The notes beneath the pieces were generated by a model. That model worked only from the letters and a program-made list of their open reading frames with translations. It had not been told where the DNA came from and did not search any database. From Elysia crispata (Eukaryota; Mollusca; Gastropoda; Plakobranchidae), in NCBI GenBank assembly GCA_033675545.1, contig JAWDGP010003976.1:21001-85000 (forward strand): 64,000 bases of DNA, read 5' to 3'. Both the position numbers and the translations under genes were made by a program. Numbering within the stretch: the first letter of the stretch is position 1; every line of letters starts with the position of its first letter. Shown in pieces: positions 12,876-27,740 of this stretch.

Positions 12876-13658
12876 TCAATGTTTCTCACTTTGTTGTGTC
12901 TTTCGCTTGGTCCTAGGGCCTTTAGTTTTGCATACCTTAGCAAAATGATCCCTTCCTCCACAGTTCCCGCAGTTCCTTCCATATGCTGGGCATTTAGATT
13001 TGACGAATGGGTGATCCCCTCCACAGAACTTGCATGTGCTCTTTGTGAAGGAGGATTTTTCTGGACGTGATCCCTTGACTTTGAAGGCTACCTTGTTTAA
13101 AGATTCAGTGGCCTGACTAACTGAGGGTTCCATTTCCTTCAGCTGGGATTTTCTGGCTTCTAACGCTCTGCAAATATCGACGGCCGCACTCAGTGTCAAC
13201 TTCCTTTGTTCTTTTCGTGTGTCCCCACTGAACACACCCGTGACCAGTCTGTCTCGTAATAGAGAGTCCTTCATACAGTCACAGAAATTGCATGTTGCAG
13301 CAAGCGTTTTGAGTGCTGTGACAAACTGATCGATTGACTCATGTTCTCCTTGGTTGCGCTTGTTGAATTTATAACGTTCCAACGTCTCGTTTGTTTCCCC
13401 CAGTATATATGCCTCAAATTTCTTGATGATGTCTTCAAGTTGGGCATCATCTGGGAGCGAGAAGGTGTTGAACATTTTGAGTGCTGCAGTTCTGATGCAA
13501 TGAAGAAACATTGCCTTTTGGTAGTTGTTGTCTCTGCTGGCCATGTCTGTTATTATGGCATAGTTCTTCCAGCTCTATATGAAGATTTTCCAGCCTTCTA
13601 CTGGAGCATCTTTGAGGTCGAGAGGATGCGGTGGTCTTATGCCGCTCGGTAATGCCAT
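12876..13658 (-). pseudogene. Gag of the Ty3/gypsy element, with a nonsense codon
   Basis: A capsid-like helical region is followed by two zinc-knuckle clusters, CKFCGGDHPFVKSKC and CGNCGGRDHFAKVC, typical of nucleocapsid. The likely start is the ATG at 13658. The same frame is interrupted by a TAG at 13575-13577 and then runs open to the knuckles, so the copy is inactive. No envelope-like gene is seen. Confidence 0.8.
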
Positions 13659-13913
13659 GATTGGATGTTAGAGAGTGAGGCACGTATCATAGGAGGTAAT
13701 ACCAGCGAACTCGCGACGGGTTTCTTTTCTAGGGTTGTATCCCTTGGATCGTAATTTTGGGCAGGACTGGTTGTATTGCGTACTTTCGGTTCCCGTGGTC
13801 TACCGGTAAACCTATCGATAACTGGTATTACTCTAATACCGGGGTTTCGTAGCTGCTATTTAACACATATTCAAGGCCAAATCTTGATTTTTGCTGTGGC
13901 TAATGATCGTTTA

Positions 13914-13925
13914 CCGCTGCCACCA
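13914..13925 (-). other. Primer-binding site, tRNA-Leu type
   Basis: Immediately after the 5' LTR, with no spacer, the minus strand reads TGGTGGCAGCGG. This is complementary to CCGCTGCCACCA, the 3' end of the animal tRNA-Leu isoacceptors whose 3' acceptor strand is CGCTGCC. The assignment rests on recalled tRNA ends. Confidence 0.75.
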
Positions 13926-14117
13926 TGTTGCGTATAGCTCGGAGGTCAAACAGACAAACGTAGACATGGAATGTAAATGTCTAAATCAGTCAATCAAAGT
14001 TGGAGAACGCTGGCTCAACCGAGGTCATTTAATCCAGGGCTTTCCGTTACAACACAGAGTGATAATATTAATAAACGTACTGATTCGTATTCTTAGTAAT
14101 TCGAAGTTAACGTAACA
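13926..14117 (-). repeat. 5' LTR of the Ty3/gypsy element (192 bp)
   Basis: Pairs with 8781-8966. It carries an extra attaat-type 6-bp insertion in the middle and about six substitutions. It is followed by the target duplication tacag at 14118-14122. Confidence 0.93.
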
Positions 14118-15819
14118 TACAGTATGTAAGTCGTAAACATACATGTGGTTAACTTTTCAGTTAGCACTGAACCCTTGAAGCTGTTGATTAACTTATTCTT
14201 GGTACCCTTAGTATAGAAAAATGACATGAGAAACATTCGCTGGGCAAGTTGCTGGTCTGTTCCAGGCTTTCACCAGTACTGGCAGTAGCTCAAGCTGTTC
14301 TTTCATATCACTATCAGGATAAAATGAGGACAAATTTTGAATATCAGATCCCCTTTTTTACAATTGGAAAAGCTGCCAATTGAAAGCTGCATTACTGTAC
14401 ATATCTGACGAACTGGGTCAAAGACCCACAAGTTAATGAGGTCCGTTTCCTAATTTGTGCAAAGATCCCAGTAAAGTCAAGGCTTAATTTCAATCAACAA
14501 AAGAGCTCTGCAACAACACAGCTGGTGGGAAAGCTCGAGTCTGCAAATGTGTTAACGTTAATACAGTATACATAGACACTTTGAAGTCTGTAGTAAAATA
14601 TTTCGTATACCAGTTGCCATACAATGACTTCGAACAGCAGAAGTTGCTTGAACATAATGTATTGTTCACGTATCTTAAGGTATATTTGGATACCAACAAT
14701 GATCTGCAGTAAATTATGCATGGCTTTTTAGCCATTTAGCAGAGGATTAAAAACAAGATCAAACCCTTATCACAAGTATAACCGATTAAATGATATACAT
14801 GTATTGATAAGCAGATAAAGTAAATATCAATGTAAGTTAAGATGTAACCTAGTGTAAGCTTTTTAAAGGTCTCATCAATAAATATTCTAAGCATCTTTGG
14901 CTCTCAATGATAACAATTGACACTTACATCACAAAACAGACATTCAAGCACACAGTCTATATCATGTTCCTGGAGTTAAGACAATAAAAATACAAAAAAG
15001 AAGTTTTCCTGTTAAAAGTTTAACATCTTTCTTATTTCAGAGCTTGCATCTTTTAAAAGTTTTGAAAGACAAAGATGATCCTTAACCCCGAGGAAAAACG
15101 TTAAAGTGTTGGGCAATTATCAGGTTGTTGACTTTAGTGATATACTTATGCATTGATAACACAAAGTTAGCCACATGTACCGGTGTGTATAATTATTAGC
15201 AATTGTTGAAAAAGTCATGATGTTACTTTCCTGAACTATGCAGTGGTATTGGTTATAAAATGCTTGATCTATGATCCCTTAACAGCAACTTTATTTCATG
15301 TGTAGAAAAAAGCATTTATTCACTTCACGCAATCCTGGTCTGTGATGCGATTAAAACTCTTTATGTAACTTGTATAAAAGCCGCAAAGTGTCATTTCTAT
15401 GTGTCTAGAGCCAACGGTGAAATCACACCTTTCACTCTATTTTAAATGTGTGTACTATAATTTTAATTTCAGTTCCAACATTATTTGACGAAAATAATGT
15501 TCCTTCTAATTGCTTTTTCTTTGTGAATTTAGGTTGATTAAATTACTGTGACGCAAAATTGACCAATGGTATGAATTAGCACTTTTTTTTTTATAAAATG
15601 AGCAGATAAAATCCAGGTGGTGTATATGCACGCAAGTCACTGTGTCAGGTACTAAAGCAAAGTTCCCTATACGACCAACTAAAAAAATTACAAAAACAAA
15701 AAAAAAAACAGGGTGGGGATGAGATTGAGATCTAGATGTACACAGTGGATTATGCAAAGTACGTTGACCCTGCTTGATAAATTTACATAATCGAAACATG
15801 AGGTAAATTGCTTTTTTCT

Positions 15820-16560
15820 GAGTGATACTGGCTGCATTACAATTATGGTTTAGAACAACGGCCTTGCAGTTTGTAAAGTAGTCTTTCAAAGGCGAAAAGT
15901 AGTTTGGTAATAACAATTGCATACGTTGACAGACAAAGGTATTCACACAAATACATTGTAAATTGTACATGTATACCATAGACAATAGATAAGAAACTTT
16001 TTGTTTATGCTACCATATTATATCAGAGGAGATTGTGTATTTTAAGAGAAGATTCAACTGTGTAGGGAACCAAACATGACGTAAAATATTTTTTTATCTT
16101 TTAATTTTATCTGCACGGTAAACATGCGTGATTTAAAAAGACAATCATTCTAAAGTTCATCTCTGCTTAGTCAACACGGTAGCTGATGGTGTGTTTCAAA
16201 AGCGCGGAGTGATTTTATGCCTTTCAAGTGATAAGAAATTGAAGAAAATTTTGGAGAAGGACAGAAGGAAAGGAGAAACAGAGAGAATACGGCGACAGAA
16301 GTTATGGGGTAAGTGAAAAATTAGGGGAGAGCGGGAAAAAGAAAAAAAGGAGGGTAAAGAGAGTACCGGTAAAACACTTTTAGAGAGAGAAAAGAGAGGG
16401 GTCGGGAAAAAGAGGGATGGATATGTAATAGACATACACGTACGTAAATATATAGATAGATAGAGTGAGACTGAGAGAGAGAACAATAAAGCTGCAATGC
16501 TAGTATCAATGGGATATGTATTGTGTTTGCAATGGCTACCCACTGAGAAAATGAGAGGTT
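15820..16560. repeat. Dispersed repeat, copy A
   Basis: Colinear with 25376-26010. Shared blocks in the same order are gatactggct...ttacaat.atggttta, an agattgtgta block, a T-rich ttttatctgc block, a GA-rich purine run and gtttgcaatggctacc (gtttacaatggtgacc in copy B). The copies are strongly diverged, with different lengths of the GA run. The family is not recognised; terminal structures are not evident. Confidence 0.55.
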
Positions 16561-16784
16561 ACTCTCAGTTCTTTCGCTTGTGTCAATCCTTCGAACCGGT
16601 TCACAACTTGTCGAAGTGACCTTCACCTTTGTGACCAACGCGGAATTAGTGGCTTCTATATTATTTTCTTTTAATTATCTTATGAGATGCACTTTCAATG
16701 TAACCGCTTTAAATTCAGTTGTGCGCCAGCCGTTGTGATTGATCTTTCCTGGTAACTTTGAAGAACGCGGAACTTAAAATATAC

Positions 16785-16973
16785 AGTCCAGTCCATATAT
16801 AACAGCTAGAGCTGTAACGGCACCCCCCCAGTATATCAGCACTTTCCCCTCGCCCCTTTTTTTCTCATATTAAACGATAGTAAAAGTTAACTGATATAAC
16901 AGCACCCACAATCTTTCTTTCTGTTATAACAGCACTGCAGGTAGGCGGAGCTGTTAACTATATATGGACGAAG
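16785..16973. mobile_element. MITE-like foldback element
   Basis: About 180 bp with imperfect terminal inverted repeats: GTCCATATATAACAGCT at 16791-16807 matches the reverse complement of 16949-16969 apart from a short GTTA insertion. The interior repeats the motif ATAACAGCAC (near 16905 and 16927) and has further dyads. Outer bases cagtcc...ggacgaagaccag resemble Tigger/pogo-type ends, which would give TA target duplications, but this is by resemblance only. There is no coding capacity. Confidence 0.5.
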
Positions 16974-17564
16974 ACCAGTTAAAAATTGTTAGTCCTGTAC
17001 TGATGATATACTCAGCAGCCTACTGAAATGCCTCAAGTCAGTCAGCAAAGTGCTGTGCGCGGTCATCACTGACAGCAATCTGCCCCTCTTCCTCCACCCC
17101 TCTCCCTTTCCCTGTCATTATACATTGTGCACTACTTGAGCGCCTGCCTCTGTACCAGCACATGATTTCAACTTAATATTTTGACACTGGTACGGATGGG
17201 CTTACCATCAGAACTGGCTTTAGAGATGCACGCTTGATATTACCTTGGATAGAGCAACCGGTTGCAAAAAATTAAAGGTGCCCCTAAACAAAAACCACAG
17301 AAGATAACATTAACACACACATGTTCAAGACCTTTTTAATTTCAACAACTGAACGTTAGTTGCAGCTGGGCTGCGTCTCAGCCACAACCATTCGAACCAG
17401 GAACGATACACTTTACAACGCATTTGGTTTCAATTTAAAATCCTGTAGAAGTATACATGGAAAAGCTTTTGATGTATGCTTATCAAGATACAGCAACATT
17501 ATAACATTATATAATTTTATTTTTTCTTCAAAAGATTGCTCTCGTATATCAAGATTTCAGGTTT

Positions 17565-17621
17565 TTATCAACACGAGAACCTGTTCCCCTAATGTAATTG
17601 TAATAATATTTTAAATGAATT
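17565..17621. repeat. Left arm of a 57-bp inverted repeat
   Basis: Pairs with 18191-18247 at about 53 of 57 positions (core TTATCAACACGAGAACCTGT and CCTAATGTAATTG). Weaker similarity extends about 15-20 bp further outward. The arms enclose 569 bp with no coding frame. It is possibly a foldback or the ends of a non-autonomous DNA element. Confidence 0.75.
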
Positions 17622-18190
17622 CAAGTACACATGTAATAAGTTAAGTCAAATCGCTTTGATCTCTTTTCTTTTTGTATCTTAAAAGATGCCACCTTGACAC
17701 CAACAGTTATTATTAATAATAATATTATATTGGCCTGGAGAAGCTGGAGGTTGATGTAGTGGCCTTGGCACCACTTAGTTGTCTGACGAGAGAGCCCCAC
17801 GGCAGAAGAGTTCCCGGCAAAGCTGCGGTCTGCAGTGAAAAAATTAATTTTGTATGTCGTATGGTTATTTCACACCGTTGAAGGTACTCGAAGATGTGAC
17901 GTACCGGTTTTAGCTTTTCTCCATGATTAAAAGGTATTATTAGATACGAACCATCATCTACAGTAAATTTTATATTAGTTAAAAGCTACTTAGCAAATAA
18001 AAATAAAGACAAAAACTAAAACCAAAAACAAACGGGTGATCCTCTGTGTTAATCGAACCCTTATCAAGAGCACAAGTAATAGAATGATTTGCAGATAAGC
18101 AGATAACGTTAGCACTCTTTTAAGTAAAATGCGCCTAGAAAGCTTGCAAAGAAGATAACGTTAGCGCTCCTTAACGTCAAATGAGCCTAC

Positions 18191-18247
18191 AATTCATTCA
18201 AAATGTTATTGCAATTACATTAGGGTAACAGGTTCTCGTGTTGATAA
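18191..18247. repeat. Right arm of a 57-bp inverted repeat
   Basis: Reverse complement of 17565-17621 with about four mismatches. No target duplication was recognised. Confidence 0.75.
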
Positions 18248-18769
18248 GACCCTGATAGTCTTGTCGTCAATAAAAAATATTCTGACCATTTTTGATTCAC
18301 AGATAGGTAGGGAATAATTAAAACATTGAAGTTCGCTTGATATTCATGCGAAACATTAAAAATAATACTTCATTTCAGCCAAGGCATAACGATTACACAC
18401 TTTCAAGGCTCATATCATGTCATGTATTCATATTTTGATTAAAGAAAATCTTTGAAAAATTTAATTACTAGCTGAAAACCTCATTCTACAAACGGGGCCT
18501 TGGTGTCAGTTTGCCGAGGCTGGGGTGCGTATGTGTATTTAAAGATAAAGACCACTTTTAAATGGTCTTGATATTTCTCCTTTTACTTACATGATCCAAA
18601 TACAATTATATGCCTCCACCGATCCATCTTTACCTAGAATCTAGATATCTCGATAATTATAATTCTGAACATAAAATTTAAATATAAAGCTTAATTCATT
18701 TTGGATTTAAAAATTAAAACAAATGTTGCGTTCATTTCGCATTAAAAACAAACACAGGATTTGTACGGT

Positions 18770-18860
18770 GTAGATCTAAATTAGATCTAGATCTAGATTT
18801 CTCTGGAGATCTAAATATAGATCTAATATTCTAATTAAGGATAAGGCTAACCTCCTAGAT
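18770..18860. repeat. AGATCT/TAGATC-rich cryptic repeat
   Basis: Several AGATCT and TAGATCTAGATC copies in 90 bp, irregularly spaced. The same hexamer clusters again at 62370-62580 and occurs twice in the 440-bp intron array unit. Confidence 0.6.
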
Positions 18861-19584
18861 CTAGTTCTAATTTCGACAGTCCAATTTATCCCAACCGCCA
18901 CGGAAATTAAAAATAAAAACAAACGTTGTGTTCTCTTCGCGTTACAAACAAACAGATTTGTACGGCTAAAAAAATGTCTACCTAGCTCAATGGTTTGTCT
19001 CGCCCTCATAGGGTTCAAATAGGGGTTTAAAATGTCGTGATGTAAATCTGTAAAACAACTTTGGGATTTAAAAATATACCCACATAAAATCGCGCGATCT
19101 AGAGTTACTTTTCCATATTTTTTTTTTTTTTATTATTTTATTGGCGGCCCACAAAAATCTGATGACCCATTACACGTCTCAGGTTACGGTCTTTATATTA
19201 TGATTGGTTAATATTTTTACAAGTACGCGCATATTCGTAAGTTTTTCAAATATAGGAAATTAATTCCCGTTATGATTTGTACGAAACTTTTTAAATTGTA
19301 AGTTAAGAACCTTTGTCTAAACTATTTGGAGATGAGTTTACAAAGTAGTGAAGTCACGTTCAATAGAACATGAACTTCATCTTAGGTGCACCTCTTATAT
19401 AATGTATGCCGATACTCGATATTTTCAGTCTCATTATTTTTTTCAACATAATCTTTGCTAAAAAGAAAAAAAAAGGTCTGTGAGCAAAGTTTTTAAAAGA
19501 ACATAATGTAGGCCTGCTCCGTCAGTCTCACATATAGACACATTTACGCCGACACATAATAGCCATTTTATCTATATTCTTTTT

Positions 19585-19590
19585 TTTATT
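19585..19590 (-). terminator. Candidate poly(A) signal of the cystatin-like gene
   Basis: AATAAA on the minus strand, 44 bases past the stop codon at 19634. Confidence 0.5.
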
Positions 19591-19633
19591 TCAGAAAACT
19601 ACATAAACAGACTAGAAGTACATCTATCACTCA

Positions 19634-22615
<2,982 letters not shown>

Positions 22616-23855
22616 CTGCAAGACGAATTAAAAGTTATTTTACTATGACTTTCAGGCTTTTGAATTGAAATTGGTGCATTAGATACGCATAACTTATCTT
22701 TATTATGCTCGTGGACGCTTTCATTTTACCTTTAAGGTATGTAGTCCTCATGCCTGATTATTCCAATCAAAGACACCAAGTATATATAAATCCATACGTC
22801 TTGTATATTAAGTAGTAATAGTTGAATAAATAGTGAAACAAAGTAAAATCCCGAAACGATATTTTAGTCTTTCGATGCAATCTTATGAGTCCTGTTGAAC
22901 CTCTCAGCGATAAAGTTGTAATAGTTGTAATCAAGGTAAAGTATCTTTTTCCTATAATAGATAGATCCTCGTTAGTCTTCTGATAATGCTACTGATTTCT
23001 TTTTCCAATAAAATAGAAAATAAACCTGAATTTAACTTTGAAGCAAGATCATAATTATATTCATAACTGATCCATCTCTCTCTCTTTTTTTTTTTTTTTT
23101 GAGAAGACTGCTTCCTCCGGAGCATGATCGTAGGTAACACGTTTTATAATTACAGAGCCTGTAGGTCTAAAACTTGCTAGGCTTCCTTTTAAGGGGCGTT
23201 CTGTCCATAACGCAAAATACACTTCTATAATAAATCTTAAGCCCATTTTTTTTCTCCTTAAATACTATTCTTAGCCCATTTTACCAGTGCGATTATTTTT
23301 CCTGCTGAACTGCGGTCTGCATGATCTATGAATCAGAGCACATGACATATTTAACACCTTCATGATGTGGCGTGCTTAGGAGGAGAGCAACACATAACAA
23401 ATGTGTCTTACTGCAGTTGCGCTCGATGCTAAACATACTCTAAGCAAAAAATAAACTCCCAGCTCTTTGTTTATAATAGTTCTTTACCTAAAAATTCGCA
23501 CATTGTCAATCTGATGTCATTTCATGTTAGAAGTCCGGTACTGTGTACTAATTTAAAAGCTGCTTATAATTACTCTCCTCAAACGCAAGCTCTCATAACG
23601 AAGTTGTAGCAACAGGAAATGTGTCGAAACTGATTTTTTTTGGTTCCTCCATGTTTAGAACTGTTTAAACAGTGACATCAAAATGAAGCTTAATTTGACT
23701 GGATGCCTTTCCATAATTTGATCATCAACACTACTAGATAATAAACCCAGGCATCGTGAACAGTTACCTTTCGATCAAATAAAAGAATGACTAAAAGTAA
23801 GAGCGAAACAAAATTTATAAAACTATCGAAACTTCAGAATAATGATACGGCCCAC

Positions 23856-23897
23856 CTTTGCAAATGTAGTGAACAATCTGTTGATTTGCCCGGGATG
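23856..23897 (-). other. Candidate 5' UTR exon of the cystatin-like gene
   Basis: Starts about 25-30 bp downstream of a TATA box and ends at GCAAAG|GTGGGC. Splicing to the acceptor at 22616 would give a short leader. Inferred from signals only; the exact start is a guess. Confidence 0.4.
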
Positions 23898-23920
23898 AGG
23901 CACAACTGTGCATGGAGTCG

Positions 23921-23930
23921 CTTTATATAA
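23921..23930 (-). promoter_or_regulatory. TATA box, candidate promoter of the cystatin-like gene
   Basis: TTATATAAAG on the minus strand, correctly placed before a splice-donor-bearing leader and 1.3 kb before the signal-peptide exon. Confidence 0.42.
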
Positions 23931-24752
23931 CAACACAGTATTGTGTTTCTTTCTTTCTTTCTTTGTTTTTAAATCGTACTGTCAGAACTGAACAATGACT
24001 GCAGGCTGAGCGAGTCATGTGTTATCTTATCACTCTCATTAACTTGTTTCAGGATCGGGATAAAAAAAAATGTACAAAGCGATAACGTAGGTTCATTGAG
24101 CACTACTGATCGCCTTGCAAATCTTCCCGATTTTGTCATGATAATTTTATTTCGCTTTTTTAAAATAAAAAATGAAAAATGCGCATGCACTCGTCCCCTT
24201 AGATTTACAAGAGGCCTAATTATAATTGATCTTGTCCTTTAAATTTCATCTTTGCGACCGTTACCTGCAAAATGATTTAAAAAGTATGCATTATTAGTTT
24301 CTCAATTTCACAACAAGGAAAATAAAAGAGGTTAAAAGAGGTTAAAAACTATTTCAAACAAAATTTAGGTGTGTTAGGGATATTCGAAGAACTTACAGAT
24401 TTTTTTTTATCTTATTCTGATGAATATCTTGAGGGTCATTGAGTGCTTTTGATGTGGATCTGAATTTAATTTTTATCTAACTGATTCCTGACAGAATAAT
24501 GCTATTATGGTAGCAACATGCAAATACCTTACCACTACTCCATTAGAACCAGAGAAGGGATGAAACCATTCTTTGCAAAATCATATATGACTAAATTTGC
24601 CCAAAACCGTCTTTTTAAAAATTTATTATATGCACCTTGATGTATTTGCTGGGGCACAAAGTCAATCGATTGAAGCAATTTTTTCATGAAAAAAATCAGA
24701 TGTAAATGTCAGACGCATAAAAGTCATTTAACAAAGCAAACTTCCCTGTGCG

Positions 24753-24848
24753 CCCCCCCCCCCCTTTTTTTTTTTCTCAAAAAAAAAAAAAAAAAAAAAA
24801 AAATAATAAAAAGGGAGGAATCGAACGGCAGTTGTTTTTATTTCTATT

Positions 24849-24879
<31 letters not shown>

Positions 24880-24945
24880 GAAGGCGCAGAGAGAAGGAGA
24901 GAGAGAGAGATAGAGAGAGACAGACAGACAGACAGAAAGAGAGAT

Positions 24946-25032
<87 letters not shown>
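24753..25032 (+). repeat. Poly-C, poly-T, poly-A, poly-G and (GA)n cluster
   Basis: Successive homopolymer runs (C at about 24754, T and A near 24765-24802, G near 24859-24878), then GA/GACA repeats ending in (GA)n to 25032. Such clusters are prone to sequencing and assembly length errors. Confidence 0.95.
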
Positions 25033-25035
<3 letters not shown>

Positions 25036-25375
25036 GGTTATACTAAGCAAGTTAGATTTAACTGACGAATAATAAAGAGAAAAAGATGGGAAAACAACAC
25101 AGATTGGACAGAAAAGGCGTTGAGTGACAATTTGAGGAGGGTGGAGGACCATGAGAAAAAGCTTTAACAGATGTAGTGATGTTCCTACGGTCGCCCGACC
25201 ACGGGATATATGATTATGATTGGTTGATAATGATTATAATTTTGAAAGCCTATAACAAAGAATGTGAGCAATTATTTACATTATATTTTCTATTTTTACC
25301 GCTCATAAACTGCATCATGCAATAATTACAAGATAAAAGCACGAGGCATACAGATCTAGTTATCGTAGCTTAGTT

Positions 25376-25794
25376 TCTGATACTGGCTTTACAATCATGG
25401 TTTACAGCGACGGCGTTAGCAGTATTCTTCCTCAGATAGAACGTAGTTTACCAATTACATTCAATGTGTTGGCTGGTCAGGGAGTTCACACGAGTATACA
25501 AGAGATACTAGATTATAGCCTTTCCTATTGTACTTTACTCCCAGGTTTAAAAAAAATCAGCAGATTGTGTAATTTGTGAGAAGCTTAATTAGTGTTCTTA
25601 ACGTGTTCTAAAACAGTTTATTTTTTTTTTTATCTGCCCATGGCGTGAAAACAAACGTGATAAAAGCCACACTATTGCTTGAATTCTTCTTTGCTCGGTC
25701 AAATTTGTGGCAAAAGAGCAAAATCTTATGGCAAACTATATTTGAAGGTGAATATGAACAAAAAAAAGAAATAAGAAGAATGATGAGAGAGAAT

Positions 25795-25884
<90 letters not shown>

Positions 25885-26010
25885 TAGACTGAGAGAAAAA
25901 GAGAAAGAAAGAGATAGAGAGAAAGAAAGAGAGAACACTTAACCTGCAATTTATACTTCGAATAACATAGTTATGTTTACAATGGTGACCTATTTCTAAT
26001 GTACAGCACA
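25376..26010. repeat. Dispersed repeat, copy B
   Basis: Colinear diverged partner of 15820-16560, including a pure (GA)n tract at 25798-25880 at the place where copy A has a shorter purine run. Confidence 0.55.
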
Positions 26011-26832
26011 TGACGAATGGTGCAAAAATAGAGATTACCGTTGTGGTATCAAAGGGTAGGAGGTCATTGAATGTCTTTTGTGCTAAATTATTCAACATTG
26101 AAGCAGATTTTGGGAAAAGACAGATGCGTTATTCGAATCACTATTTACCAGAAAATGCTCATTTAAAGACCTGACTTCCTCATCGAGTTTTTACAACCCG
26201 AGTTTCTCTGATAAGGCAATTGACGTGTGTAAAGAGATAATTACTAAGCAAAATGTTGACAAAAAAAAAAAATAAATAAAATACACATTAATTGTTAAGT
26301 GAATAGAAGTTTATACTTTTTTTTAATCCTTGAGAAGAATAGTTGGATAAAAAGTTATTTAAAAAGCTCTATACCATTAAAAAAAAATGTAATATGCGTC
26401 ACCGTAAAATAATGACGTTGTTTTATACACAATGATAGGTCGAGACGAAAAAAGGAACTTACATTCAGGTTACCATTTCGCTAGACTTCAAAGTTGTTAC
26501 TGTATATATAGTAACACTGAACAAAACCTTTATTCAACAGTTCCGCTTTATGTAAATAAGTTCAACTAATGGGTCATTCATCTTTACGAGTTGATTATAT
26601 ATTTAGGTTACTTACAGTAAATCAAAAGTAAAGAGATGGTTGAAAATCATAGACTTACTGACTTTTTTTTTTAACAAAATCAACTATTTCGAAACATTCA
26701 CGTTATGATTCCTCCAATAGACAGTGCTGTTGTTTTGTTGGTAGCCTTCATTCAAATATTGGAGAACTTAAATACCCACAACCCTTCACCCCATCCAAAA
26801 CCCCCCCCAGAAGGTCTGAATTTTTGTATTGA

Positions 26833-27014
<182 letters not shown>

Positions 27015-27565
27015 TCGTTATTTCTGTCTCTAACTGGTTTTATTTTTGGGCTGCCTGTCTGTACTACGTGTACAACCTCCTTTTTTTAGTTCTCTCACAC
27101 ATAGCATATACACTAAATCGAACATAATATGTTTAGATGAAAGAACATGTGGCAATCGATTAGATGTTTGAAAATCAAACCCTTTTCCTTTAAACGAAAC
27201 TGAAAATGATGTGTAGTTTACTCACCATAGCACTACTCTATCTGCCGATGATTATTTCGCCTTGCAAGTACACAGCCCAAAAATCTATCAAACCCCTCTC
27301 TGGGCCGCGTTTCATTATAACAGCTAAAAATTATTTCTTGACTTAGCAATTAAAGCCAATTGCACTAGGTAAGAATGAGCGCTTTTTCTGTCTTCTACTA
27401 CGGAACAACATACAGCGATCGTAAAAACTAGCTACATGTATTTTGTTATTAATTTTGGCATAATAGCTTTTTCAACGTTAGCTTTTGGCGATATTGAAAG
27501 GAACTGACAGGGAAAAGGTAACAATCTTTGACAAAATGCACAAAAAGTCCTGAGAAAATCTCAAT

Positions 27566-27740
27566 AGATCATGCCAAACACTGAAGGTAGAAAACAATGA
27601 CTGTGTGACACATTATGCCTGAAGCAGACAACAGATCGATAAATAACATTGCAGATCATACCAAACACTGATGGTAATCAATAATGTCCGCGTCCTATAT
27701 TATTAGGCCTGCGGCTGACACTACACAGCTACTCAACAAA
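27566..27740. repeat. Diverged tandem duplication, period about 87 bp
   Basis: agatcatgccaaacactg at 27566 recurs as agatcataccaaacactg at 27653, with further matches (gcctgaagcagac against gcctgcggctgac) downstream. Confidence 0.6.

Larger units (their letters stand above)
8776..14122 (-). mobile_element. Ty3/gypsy LTR retrotransposon, structurally complete, coding capacity broken
   Basis: The element is bounded by a 5-bp direct repeat, tacag, at 8776-8780 and 14118-14122, which is a target-site duplication. Inside are two short LTRs (186 and 192 bp) with TG...CA ends, a primer-binding site directly after the 5' LTR and a polypurine tract directly before the 3' LTR. On the minus strand the gene order is gag (zinc knuckles), protease (DTGA), reverse transcriptase, RNase H, integrase. 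Integrase after RNase H and the 5-bp duplication place it in Ty3/gypsy (Metaviridae). The two LTRs differ at about 6 of 186 aligned positions plus a 6-bp indel, so the insertion is not recent. Stops and frameshifts in gag and pol show it cannot make its own proteins. Confidence 0.93.
14123..19560. other. Intergenic region between the LTR element and the cystatin-like gene
   Basis: No gene could be supported. The short frames here have no recognisable motifs or coding composition. The region holds a dispersed repeat (15820-16560), a MITE-like element (16785-16973), a long inverted repeat (17565-17621 with 18191-18247) and an AGATCT-rich patch (18770-18860), each listed separately. A locally duplicated 30-40 bp block containing agataacgttagc recurs at about 18104 and 18152. 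Confidence 0.5.

Noticed and set aside
9676-13652. Plus-strand open frames across the LTR element
   Set aside because: They are antisense shadows of gag and pol, which show recognisable motifs on the minus strand.
16196-16638. Minus-strand frames of about 110 codons
   Set aside because: Low-complexity Leu/Ser composition from a GA-rich stretch inside a dispersed repeat; no motif.
17360-17614. Plus-strand 84-codon frame with several cysteines
   Set aside because: No signal peptide, splice context or similarity recognised, and it overlaps the arm of the inverted repeat.
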